Shown here: positions 29,356 to 40,868 of the stretch, in pieces
Position numbering within the stretch: the stretch's first letter is position 1
Layout of the letters: the number at the start of each line of letters is the position of its first letter
Source of the DNA: Daphnia pulex
Lineage: Eukaryota > Arthropoda > Branchiopoda > Diplostraca > Daphniidae
Direction of reading: 5' to 3'
Length of the DNA: 64,000 nt
NCBI RefSeq assembly: GCF_021134715.1
Contig: NC_060023.1
Span: 9,982,001 to 10,046,000 of the forward strand
Program-made: the position numbers and the translations under genes
The notes under the pieces: generated by a model
The model's input: only the letters and a program-made list of their open reading frames with translations
The model's database searches: none
Told to the model about the DNA's origin: nothing

Positions 29356-31193
29356 GAGAATCCTCTCCGCTCCGCTGCTGGATGGATACAAGATCATCGA
29401 AAACTTGTTCTACTCCCCCCAAAACTTTCGCACACTGCATTGCGGTCGCCATTTTCCCCCTCCCCACACTTTTGAAAGTTTAGAAATTTTGTAGTTGAAT
29501 AAAAAAAAAACCATTCCTCTTCGACTTAATTACAGTCCTTATTAGATAGTCTTATTTGATCGATTCCGGTTGTAGCCTTTTAAAATTTAAGCGGCCGGGA
29601 AACAAATAAACATTTCTAGACTTTCTTCTTCGCCCCCCATTAAGAAAATGATTTCATTAATTTATCTTTTAATTCTTTTCACAATCCGTTGATGACGACG
29701 CTAGCGAAATCCATACAAAAGGGTACGTATAGAACGGCGGATATAAACTCTCAGATTATTAAAAAAAAATACACCCAAGTTTCTACTCTCTGATTTCCAT
29801 GGCTGCAGCAACTTGAACTGGTTGCGCAAATAGATTTGATATCGCGTCACAACAACTCTCGGGATATGGTTAACAAATGGAAACATCACGTCATATAGCT
29901 CGTCGTGCATATCAATGCTGCGCTCGTCTACATCCAAAGCTGACTGGGGGAAACTCTGATGCGGATGCGTCCCATTCAATAGACGGGATTCATCGTCGTT
30001 TTCGGTCGCGTTCTGATCACGCGGAATCTTCTCCAGACATCAGAGACGACGAGAACGAGAGAGTAGATCATCACGATGACGACGAGTATATACCATATAA
30101 CATGAAGGGCTGCTACTGCTGCTCTCCCGCATAAGTATGCGCATCGGAATTACACGATTTCCCGGACGTTCGTCATTCCTCATCATCAGCCAGTACGTAG
30201 TAGCTAGTCAAGCAACGGCGGGTTCAACACACACACAGCATTATACTTGGCAAAGTCTTTGAGTTATTAAGCGCATCTCGCTCAACTGAGACTCTGCTGC
30301 TGCCGAGCTGTATTTTAGTCGTGAAATGCGCAGTTTCGGATCTCCCGCAAGTCATTAGATTGCTGCCGTCGTTCCCCCTCTTTTACTCGGGTAGAGAGCT
30401 GCACGCCGGCAAGATTGACGGCAGAGTGCCGGGACGACGACAAGGGGCTCCCAACTCTATCTAAGACACACTCGGCGGTTCCCTCTCTACTTTTCGATCG
30501 ATGATTGACGTTCCCTTCATCCTCCTACCCCCCCACGCAAGAAAATGGGAAATAATCGTAATAAAAAAAAGTTGCGCGTTCGCTATTGCTAATAGCTTCA
30601 AATGACGACGACGCAAACACAAACAGAGAGAACGCCGCAAATGTTTCGCGGCGTAGACAAAGCCGAGTGTGGCCTGAAGAAAAACAATGGCAATGCATTG
30701 TGTGTGTGTGTGTATGTACACGAAACCAATTCATTAATCATCACACACGCCAACAATCGATCGCCTTTATCTCAAAAACCACAAATCGATGAGCGCCGCC
30801 GAGCTCGTCGTCGGTCTAGTAGCTTTTATTTTGATGTTCACCGACACATCGAATTTGACCTTTACGGTTATATATGCTATATGTACCAAGGCCGATCGAC
30901 CGACGAGGACTCGGCGGCGTGATTGGCTTTATCACGCCCGCGGAAAACCAGTGGCCAGGAAAAATAAAACAACAACAACATCATCTCGCGTGTTGCGGGA
31001 CTGTTTCCCGCGTGGTTTGGGTGAGAAACTGTAAAAAAAAAAGGAAAAGGAAAATACTCCCAGTAGTGGTGGTGGGTAGATGTTTGCGAGTTAAATAATA
31101 ATGATTTCTCGGGTGTGTGTTTCCATGCGGGAGAAAGTAAAAGAAAAAAAAAAGACATGGGGCCGTGGTTACACAATAAAGAATGGCGATGCT
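29356..31193 (+). other. Intergenic between ferritin heavy chain and repeat copy 2
   Basis: 3' flank of the heavy-chain gene with a polyadenylation-like signal near 29498. The rest has biased, low-complexity ORFs, GTGTGTGTGTGTGT near 30700, and no recognisable gene. Confidence 0.45.
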
Positions 31194-31238
31194 CATGAAC
31201 TTTTATCACGTCGCTCGTGTTATTTATCAATTATTACC
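31194..31238 (+). repeat. 45-bp direct repeat, left bracket
   Basis: Matches 32626-32670 with one mismatch (core CTTTTATCACGTCGCTCG). The pair brackets the second copy of the 1.25-kb segmental duplication. Confidence 0.85.
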
Positions 31239-31334
31239 TCGGGTGAAGGGGGGGGGCAGTCGGGGAATCGATTTTCTTCTTTTTTTTTGGGGGGGGGGAG
31301 GGTGTCTTACCGGGGAATTATACACCAAACAAAA

Positions 31335-32575
31335 AAATGGTATTATATTTCAAATGAAACTTTTATTCCCTCATCTTATTCCCTTACGTTTTTTGAGCGG
31401 TTTTGATTTTTTTCATTTCTAATTTCTATCGATATCTTATTTTCCGTAAGCGTGCTGATTAGAACAATATTGGGCAAGTGTCGTCTGCTTTCATCGAGTT
31501 TAAAATTTCGAAAAAGTCAGAAACAAAGTTCAAGATTTTTTTATTGGTATAGATTTGTTTGTTTTTTATTACCGTCATACTCCATGCTGTTTAGCAGGTA
31601 ATTAAAAATTAGAATGATTTTGGGAGCTATAGAAGAGTTAAACCTGTTCCAAATGTGTGAAATGTCCTGACTAGCATTATTCATGTAAATGCCCTGTTGA
31701 TGCATAGCAGTTTGTTTGTATTATGTAACCTTTTCCTTTTTGGCAGAATTCAGGCCAGAGCCAGCCATCATAACCACACAATATGCAAGTTTTTGTTGTG
31801 CAGGTGTTAACTTGTCATCAGCAACAGTCTTAGGATCATCGCTTGGGTAATTCCTTTACTTTTATTGACCTGTGACCTACTAGATATTTTAATGCTGCAT
31901 TACCTACATCAATGCAGTGACATGTAAACCTTTCATTCTTCCATTTATTAACAAATAGTGTTTACCCGGTGTCTCATTTTCAACTTTTCCTGACTTGTTG
32001 TTTCTGTCAATATTTTGTCGTAATCCATTTTCTATTTTTATTTAGACAAACAGCATCCCTCTTGATTGGAGATACTACCGATGTCGGCCGAGTTACGGAT
32101 CTCTATTTCTCCCCTCTCTTTAAATGTCTTCGTGTACACCCATGTGAGTGTGGGTGTATTCACGAGGACACCCTTTTTACCCTATGCCGTCTGGTGTAAT
32201 TTGACTCTTCAGCGGATGGATGGAGCAGCTGACGTAGATGCTTGGCTGTATTTCCCAGGCATAAAGGTAGGACAAAATTGATCTTTATTCTTCCTTTTGG
32301 ACAATTTTGGGTGACGTTGATTGTAAATCGTTAAATAAGACGGAATGCGATTATTCCTGAGCTAGGCGGTTGACTCTTGTTTTCTCTTTCCGTTTTTGTT
32401 TTTCTCATTTGTCGAACGACTGCAGATCAGGCATGTTTTTGTACCTCGCAACTTTTTCGGTGGGTAAACGATCACATTCGAAAATATTTGAATTTTAAAA
32501 ACTTGGAGCAAAGTGCAACAAGACATTTTTCTTTTAACCAAGAGGGACCTGCCGCCACACCGGCACCTCCCCGTT
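31335..32575 (+). repeat. Copy 2 of the 1.25-kb dispersed segmental duplication
   Basis: Collinear with 15275-16585, with several small indels. The ORF piece TASLLIGDTTDVGRVTDL continuing to VHPCECGCIHEDTLF (about 32047-32199), the piece ending YFPGIK before a GT (about 32214-32267) and QEGPAATPAPPR (about 32538) keep the frames seen in copy 1. It sits between two 45-bp direct repeats that copy 1 lacks. Unrecognised family. Confidence 0.6.
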
Positions 32576-32625
32576 ACCATTAGCCTCTCTCGTCTATAGA
32601 CTATAACGACTATAACGATGCTATG

Positions 32626-32670
32626 CATGAACTTTTATCACGTCGCTCGTGTTATTCATCAATTATTACC
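32626..32670 (+). repeat. 45-bp direct repeat, right bracket
   Basis: Second copy of 31194-31238. A further short duplication, ATTACCATTAGCCTCTCTC, occurs at about 32573 and 32663, so the right edge was locally rearranged. Confidence 0.85.
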
Positions 32671-33217
32671 ATTAGCCTCTCTCTCGTCTCTACGTTGCGC
32701 ACACTGGCGCAGTGGATAAAATGCAGTAAATTTCGATTCAAGTCGCGTCGTGATTCACGTTTCTGACAAGATGGCAGCTCAAACAATATATATAGGGTGC
32801 CATGTGAAAATTTAGTGGGGGCGCATAAATTTCTGACCCGGTTATACGAACGACGCGCATGCACACACTCTGTGATGGAAGGCAGCACTGGAAAAGTCTG
32901 CCAACTTTTTTTTTCTTTTATGCCACTCGTATTATTATTCCGGCCGTCCGGGGCGTGGGAAAAACCATTAGACAGACTACACGGTTCCCACACCAGTGTC
33001 GAGCTAGATACACAGCAGTGTCTCAACGGGAAGAAAAACAAATAGTTGATGGAGTGGCATCACAAAAAAAAAGTTTCAACGAAAAGAATGACCCACTCAG
33101 TCGTGAACAATTGCGATTATGTTGTATTCTCCTTTTATTTTATTTTATTTTTTTAACTAATAACATTCTAATGGTCCGTTGATGATTTTGGGGGGGAATT
33201 TCAAACGGCCAACATTT
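32671..33217 (+). other. Intergenic downstream of the second ferritin light-chain gene
   Basis: No gene recognised. AT-rich sequence with TTTTATTTTATTTTATTTTTT near 33135, probably the 3' flank of the minus-strand ferritin gene. Confidence 0.45.
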
Positions 33218-34289
33218 TTAAGCGAGTGATTGGTCGAAAAGGTAAAGAGCCAAATCGCTGCCGCTGGTCTCTTGGCTCATGGGCACCAAGTTGGTCAAGA
33301 ATCCGGAAAGTTGGCGGATGAGCTCGACGTTCTTATTCACGAACTGGTTCTCCAAAAAGTGACCCAACTGTAAAGCGAAAATTAATGAACGAATCACTAT
33401 GGGGAGAAAAAGAAATGTGATCTGTTTACGGAGGTGTCCCGAGTACTTCCGTGAAGGTGGTGGATTTTGGAAGACAAAGCGAGGTGCTGATCGTGAACCA
33501 AAGCCAGAGCTTCAATTTCAGTCCAGGGTCGGATACCTTGGTTGAGCTGGAATGGAAAAAAACAATTCAAAAGGAACAAATTAATTTCGAGTTAATGAGG
33601 CGCGCCGTGGAATAAAAAGCTCTCGAGTTTTCGTACATCACCAGAAATGCGGAGGCCGGTGCCTGACGAGTTATCCATTAGCGGAGCGACGCTTCCGCCT
33701 CGCTTTCCAGTGTACTTGACAATTTCGACGGCATTGTTCCACATCGTGTCGGCCAGGTCGGCCAGGTACTTGCCGAATCCCAAACGGTTCTCCGCGTCCG
33801 TGTCGAAGTGGCTCGACATAATCGAGTAAACGAAGCTCTGAGCGATGTGCTCGTTGATCAAATTATGCACTTGCGGAAGATGCCTCTCGAACGTGCTGAA
33901 GACGGCCGAGCAGGCCGTAAAGTCTATTTTCCACGTGAGTAGAAAAGAGATGACGCGCATTAAGAATCTAAGGAGAGCAGAGCAGCAGCAGCAGCAGCAG
34001 CACTCCCCCGCCCGCCCCATGAGATTAGAGAGGTCTATACTCTTGCGCAGAGTATATACATCCGCCCAGCAGCCCGGCTAAACATGCCTGGGAACATCAA
34101 AGGGATAAAACTCGATATATAAGCCTTACCGTATTGGTTGCTGCTGCCGGATTCTTCGCCATCGAAGCCCGACCAGCCGCCGTCGGCTTTCATGGAGAGG
34201 ACATGATCGGAGCATTTGCCCGCTCGAACCACGTTGGCCGAGCCGACGAGAGCCAGGCAGATGATGACGGCAATTTGAGACATGAACAT
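33218..34289 (-). CDS. Second secreted ferritin light-chain-like subunit (237 aa)
   Basis: Four exons on the minus strand: 34289-34130, 33923-33637, 33546-33430, 33367-33218 (714 nt). Signal peptide MSQIAVIICLALVGSANVVRAG, then KCSDHVLSMKADGG, ferritin helices SSHFDTDAENRLGFGKYLADLAD, and end LYLFDQSLA as in the first light chain. No EExxH ferroxidase motif. It is a paralogue of the 25308-27210 gene but has lost the intron after ...YSIM, so exons 2 and 3 are fused. Two in-frame start codons exist, ATG 34289 and 34283. The donor at 33636 (GTACGA) is chosen because only it keeps frame with the next exon. Confidence 0.88.
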
Positions 34290-35980
34290 TCTTGCTATTG
34301 GGTTGACGCACTGATGGCCGGCTATTCGCGGGTAATGGCTGAAATAGGAATGAGCTGCTGCTGTGGCCGCAGCCCGGCCCCCGCCATCGCAACAACCCGC
34401 AGATAACAAGCGGGCGGCAGAACAATCCGCGACCAAATTGTTTTTATCGGTGGCACAGCAACAACAGCAGCAGCACTGCTGGCTGTCGGTCCAATAAAGG
34501 AAATATATTGTCCAGGACTCGTTGTTGGCGACTCGCTATATGTTATTCGCGGCCAGCTGCATTTTGTGCTCGCTGGGAAAAGAAGAAGTGGTCAATCATC
34601 ATCATGTGTAATTGAGTCAATTGGAGTTTTTATCTTTTTTGGTTTTTTGGGGATCCGGAATACATTGCTAGGGAGCAAGGGTCGCTGGGTTTCGGTTCCA
34701 AACAAAGAAGTCTAATGACGAAAAGTCGCTTTCAACTTTTACACGAAGTTATAGAAGAGAGAGGGGGGGGGGGGATAGCGATGGTAATCAGCAGCAGCAC
34801 AGGGAAACAATCGATCCTTTTGAAACTCTGTGCCGAGACCGGTCCCGGTAGTAGTAGACTAGTAGTAGAGTAGATCAAATACCGACTAAACCCAACGTTT
34901 GCCGTCTTGGCTGTCACGAATGCGGAATATATATCCATCTGGAATCGGTCCGCTTAACTTGGGTGGAAATGTTATGTCCTTTATTGAATTCATGTCAATC
35001 CAATAATTTCAATTTGCCGTGACCACGCCTAGTCAGCGGGACCTGTCAACGGCATTCACGCGAGAAATGGCCACCTACTTGGGGGGGAAGTATATATCGG
35101 CTCCTGGCCGGAGCCCAGCAGCTCCGCCAAGATGGAGAAAAACACGTCGCCGAATATCCAACAAGACCCGTCCCCCCCCCCTCCCATCGATTATTGCACA
35201 GCTGTCCGAGACCGCGCCATGCGAAACGGATATTGGACACGTCACTCGGTTCTCCCCCCTTTTTCTCGACTCTGCTTTCGGCTGGGCTCCTATTCCGGAA
35301 TCGGGTACGCGGTGTCTTATCATTTTGCGTTGGGTCTTGTATTTCCTCTTGTCAAGCAATTTGCTCCGCGACTACCTGACCAACAATTTCACGGAACCGA
35401 GAACAACACGCACCACCGATGGCAGTTCCTTCCCGGAAAACAACCGCCCTGAATATTTCGATGATTGGATCTTTGACATCCTAGCCGGGCTCGTCGTCTG
35501 AAACAATACGATCCTATTAACACGCGGCATTTGATGGTTGAGTAAATCGACAGGCCAAAAAACCCAATTCTTGTTTGACGGATCTCTTCAACTAGATGTT
35601 TATTCTCTCCCAAACCGATGGAATAAACTAAAAAAGTGTCAAGAATTAAATAGCGCTCGACATACACGAGTAGTGTTTGCTTAATTAGAAATGACGTTAC
35701 TATTCAAGTGAAGAGAGGTAGGAAAAAAAGAGGAAACAAAAAGAAACATTGACGAATGATTTGTTTCAGCCCATTTTTTAGAGGTCATTGATTATAAGGA
35801 GTAGTAGTAGGCGGGGGGTGTACAGAGTGTGTGCAACTGTTGAAACTTTGCATCGATATTATAATTGACAACAGAGAGGAGAGAAAAAAAAAACGCAATT
35901 AAAAAAATAATTTTCTTCCTACAATTCCCCTGACCTTAGACCACAAAGTGTTGGCGGAACGAAAGTTGAACAAATTTCTT
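34290..35980 (+). other. Intergenic between ferritin and insulin-degrading enzyme
   Basis: GCAGCAGCAG and GGGGGGGGGG tracts, CT/GA-rich DNA and several composition-driven ORFs (for example 35019-35501) with no recognisable domain. Promoter of the second light-chain gene should lie at its left end. Nothing else supported. Confidence 0.4.
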
Positions 35981-38900
35981 TTAGAGCTTGGCTTTCGTCG
36001 CCAAGATGTTGTTCTTGTCCGTCGAGGCGGCCAAAGGGAAGAGGGGTAGGCTTTTCTTGAAAGCCGCTACATCCTCAACCAGTTCCGTTTCCTTGATTTG
36101 TGGTGGCGGTTGCGATAAGGTGACGCCGCCGTTGGTGTGCACCACCGGTTCCGATTTCTCCAGCGAAACATTCGACGCCACGATATGCACGGCCATTTTG
36201 CGGCGCATCGGCGACTGGTGAAAGACGTACGAACTGAAAAACTCCAACAGCTCTTGGTGCGTGATCTGCATTAGCTCCTCCACTTCAACGTCGTCACGCT
36301 CGAAGAAATACTGTCCAGTTGTGATTTCTGACCAGTAGCGCACGGCTCGGTGGCTTAGCTGTTTGGGTTTCTCCTGTCTGCGGACAGACAATGCCGTCTT
36401 GTGTCGTTCAAATTCTTCGACCGACATCTCTTTCAGCGTTTGCTAAAAAGACAAAGAAAAGAAAAAAGAAAAGAAAAAAAAAGCGCCGGGTCAATACAAT
36501 CAAGCTCTTCACAAATCGTGATCAATACCAAGCTGCGACACAAAAATCGATTATTCGTTACCTCCATGCCGTGAAGGAAGGCCTCAATGCGTCCGTCCAC
36601 GTAGGCAGCTATTGACATTCATAAAACCGCAATTAAAAAAATGAAATGAGTTTGACGTTTAATTTCGTACGGGTTTTTTCAGACTGGACGATGAACCGCA
36701 AACCCTGGACACCGTGGGCTCGTCTCACGCCACTGAACACGATGTAACCCAATTGCTCCTGGGTTCGCAGGACATTGAAACATGGCTCCTTGAGGATTTG
36801 CATGGCAAGTTCGAGTAGCATGTTGGATCGCTTGTCTTCCAAGCCGAGCTGCAAGTACGTTTCGACGCAATGAGTGGCGTGCACCTCGTTGTCGGCGCAA
36901 AACAAGAAGTTCGCCCCTGACAAATGAGAAACAAAAATGCTGAGACTGAAAGTGCAAACTTGTTAATTTTTTTTTGTTTTGTTTTTTACCATCGTTCATT
37001 TGAACTTCGCGATCGCGTATCAACTGACAGGGAAGCAGTGGCTTGGTAGCAAAATGAGTTTGGAGACCCGATTCCACCGTATCGACCATGTCCATGGCTT
37101 GCTGCACTCATGAATTATTGAAATTCAATTCAGATAATTAATTATTTAAACTAATTTCTGGTGGAGAGAGAGAGAGAGAGAGAGACTAGAAGATCAAAAG
37201 TTTACCTGCTTGGTGAGGTTTCCATGAAATAGAAATTCCAAGTGGAGCTGGGAGAAGAGAAAGGGGATGAAAGACTGGAGCGATTCCACCGTCAAGTCAT
37301 CCGTGGAGTTGAGTAGATCTGTTTTAGACCAGGCTCTTTCCGCTAAAAGCATGTTGGTATGATACGTGGCATGTTGGTACGGCTGCTCAGCCCTATATAA
37401 GAGAGACATGACAGCGTAAACATTTAAAAATGCATTTCATTTTACAGTCGCTCTAGTTACCTGAAGTTCTGCAATGCCCGAACATAAGACTCCTTGAGAA
37501 TCTTAAAGCGTTGAGGATCAACAACAAACGTTGTCAGCTTCTCAATCAATTTTTGCAAAAGAGTTGGCAGCTTATCGTTGTAACCCTTGAGGCTCAGCTT
37601 TAGAAATTCATTGCCAAAAACAATACGCGTTAAATATAATCTCAAAAAGGTCTTGAATAGAAGCAAATGAAGCCTACCTGAAGACCATATTTGGTACTTT
37701 GAAGAGCATATCCTAATCCAGCGACTTCAGCGGCGTAAGTGAATTCATTCAGCGCGTCATGAAACAAACTCGCCAGTAGACAGACTTGAGAGCAACGCAA
37801 AGGATCCAAGTAAGCTATGGGGCTGATTAACACAGAGAAACGTTAGATTTGATTGAATTCAATAGAGTTTTATGATTCATTTGCGCTCCAACCTGAACAT
37901 CTCAATGTAGACCACCGCTTTGGGAAGTAAGAACTCTGCATCCTGCTTGAACCACACACGACTGAGTTGACTATTTTTTAAGGTGATTGGCCAGGCTTGA
38001 GTCTAAAAAGAAAGGAATCACTGCAGGAAAGATGTAAAAGAATAAAATTGATAAACGGTTAGCTACTTCTTCTCTGGGGACAAGATCCAGTTTCTCGGGG
38101 ATGAATTCGTTACGATGCGGCATATGCAGTTTGTCCGACAGTCCGGCATTTCCCCATGTCTCAATGTCCTTTAAATCAATTTTCTCCATCTTGTATGCTG
38201 TTCCGTACCATGTCTCCTTGGAGTCAGCTACTGCTTCAAACTTTTTGCCAATAACAGCGATGCTACGTGATAAATAACAATTTATGATCAACTCGTATTC
38301 TTCATCAATAATAGCAGAAAAGGTAACAAACCGGATTTTTTCCGGGGTCAACATATCCAATAAGGAAGTGACCAATTCTGGTTTCCATTCTTTGAAGGAA
38401 TAATCGCCGCTGATGACCTCCTCCATGGGATAGTACTGGAGCTTGGAAGCCAGGCTGCACACGTACGACTGCGGCTTCTCCTTATCCTTGAATCGGAATT
38501 GCACCCTAGAAAGACCTTCTAGTTCATCAAATACCCATTTTTGTGGTCCCAGCTTTCGTAACATGTTCAGGTACTAAGGAGAGGAAACATAAAATAAACA
38601 AAATAATCACAATGAGTAACTAATGATGGGAATGATGTTACTTGGAAAGCTAGAGTGACTATATGATCCACATGTTCAATTCCATCTTCGGTCAGGTCAA
38701 CGTTAATTCCGAAGAAGGCAAATCCCTTAGCTCCGCTGCTTTCTCCAGCCATAAGTGAGTTGACCCATCCTCGATTTTTCAATTCGGATAACAAACTGCC
38801 TGGTCCTTCATGGCCAATCAAGTGGCTAAGGTAACGTTCCGGCTATCAAAAACATTTCATCTGTTATATACAATTGCAATCCTTGGGCATGGATTAAAGT

Positions 38901-40190
38901 AACCTACTTGGGTTGCATAATGTTCCCTCATGTCAGGTACTGGAAAGGTGATATTCAAGTTGCGAATATCTTTGACTGGGACAACTAGTCCTCTAACTTG
39001 AAGATTTTCAGGACCGAATGGATGTTCTTTCCACTCAGGGGATTCCACATTTTTATTCTCAACTTCGGCGAATAGCCCGACACAGAGTTTCTCAAGTTCA
39101 TCTAGGGATTCTAGATTTTAAAAGTAAAGTACTCATTAGAAATAATGATTAAACGGAATTCAGAGGTGTAGTTAGGAGCTAGTCACCTTGTCCAAGTACG
39201 ACTAAAGACATCAAATTTGCTGAATACCATTTCTTATGAAACTTCAGTAATTCTTCACGAACTTGGATTCCTCTTTCTTTGGGAATGGTGTCTAATGTCT
39301 CTTTGTTACCAGTACCGAACTTGGAATAAGGATGGTTCGGGTTAGAAGTAGACTTTTCGAGCTGTGAAAGACGCCAAGCATCGCTCGGGATATTTTTGAC
39401 GTGCTCCGAGTCTACGGCGTTAACTTCCCTGTCTGTTGCACTCTCTGTGAAAAGTGGGGTAAGGAAAAACTGTGCAAAACGATCTAATGCCGCCGACAGT
39501 TGGAGAGGGACAACATCAAAGTAATAGTTGGTGTGATCTGATGCTGTGAAGGCATTTGAACTGCCACCTAAAGGTAAATATAATAAAATGATCTCCAGCC
39601 TGCAAATTTATCTTGTCATCTTGTTATCAATCTTTACCGTGTTCACTGAGAAATCTTGGATATTCATTCTCCACTGGATATTTCTCAGTTCCCAGAAAAA
39701 GCATGTGTTCACAAAAGTGAGCAAGTCCTGGTAAATCTTGGGGGTCACACATGTGTCCTGATCAAAGAATAGGAAAAGTAAGCTATTATACTTTACATAC
39801 TTGTGCAAGGGGTCTTGAAAATCCTTACCAACATTCACCTCCATAGCAGCAGCAGACTTATCAGTTGATGGGTCGCTTACTAGTAAAATTTTCATTTCAT
39901 TGTTCAGCAACAATCCTCTGTATTCCCTTTTATCCTGCTCAGATTTCACAATGTTATCCCACCTTTTATAGGAATTCTTTCCTTCCATTTTTACTATAGG
40001 TGATGATGAACTTTGCCTGAAATAACTCTTTTTAAAAAATAAATTCAATAAGTAGTCTTGATTAATAATACCTGAACAGTAAAGTAGAATTTCCGAACAA
40101 TAATTTGGATCTCAAGTTTAATTTGCAAGATATGCGGGCTACTGTAACTATATTCACTACTACTGCACAAGAAGAAAATAGCATCCGCAT
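35981..40190 (-). CDS. Ide: Insulin-degrading enzyme (insulysin), M16A metalloprotease, 1054 aa
   Basis: Fifteen exons on the minus strand: 40190-40072, 40016-39829, 39757-39638, 39567-39187, 39110-38908, 38842-38642, 38573-38067, 38002-37893, 37822-37678, 37597-37461, 37392-37206, 37101-36990, 36916-36671, 36608-36562, 36442-35981 (3165 nt). The inverted zinc motif reads [11 protein letters not shown], and the distal Glu lies in [10 protein letters not shown]. The whole chain tracks animal IDE, for example [39 protein letters not shown] and [16 protein letters not shown] cleaves insulin-like and other amyloidogenic peptides inside an enclosed chamber. The amino end ([15 protein letters not shown], no acidic residues) resembles a mitochondrial leader, with an internal Met (VKMEGKN) as a possible cytosolic start. 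The protein ends in AKL, a peroxisomal-type tripeptide. Confidence 0.96.
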
Positions 40191-40868
40191 CAAACGAAAG
40201 TTAATAAATTATCCGGAACCAAGATTCTCTAGTAACATAGCTAGCTGGCGATAACTGATAAAGTTTGTAAAGAAATAACCAATAATCAGCAAAAATTCGG
40301 TAAAAAAATTGTGTATGCCGTGTTTAGACTTTAGATAAATGAAAAGTCTGGTGAATTCTGAATTGATTGTTCGCCTGTCGTCTGCATTTAAGCTTGCTTA
40401 CGCCAATGTGCAAAGTGCAATAACTGCAATGTCATTTCGCGGTTAAGCTTTACATTACGTAATAAGCAAAATTTCTCTACATTTTTAAAGGTAACTTTAA
40501 AAATAATTACGGTGTCTATGAGGTTATCTTTCTTAGCGTACTATAATATTAAGTACAAATTTTTTGACAACCTTGTTATTATAAACACATCTATTCGTGC
40601 AGACGAATTTTAAATACCGATTGGAACTGACAAGACTTCTTTCTTCCTGCAATCGAAGTTCTTGATTACTTTTATTGAAAATAAGACGCTTAAGTTTTTT
40701 GTGATAAAATAATTATTTAGACAGGCTGATGTTCGTTCAGTAACCAAGTTCATTTGTGTTTCTCGGATTTCGGTTCTTCAGAACAAACACGTGATTATCT
40801 TGGGCATCTCATGTATCAAGCATCTAGCTAAAATTTTGCATGAAACTAGTGTTGCTAGTGTTAAACAA
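40191..40868. other. Divergent spacer between IDE and ZCCHC8
   Basis: 678 bp of AT-rich DNA between two opposite start codons, so it likely holds both promoters. No TATA box stands out. An in-frame extension of the ZCCHC8 frame upstream of 40869 has no ATG. Confidence 0.5.

Noticed and set aside
35019-35501. 160-codon ORF and its overlapping frames
   Set aside because: Several frames are open at once, which reflects low stop density rather than coding; no family recognised.
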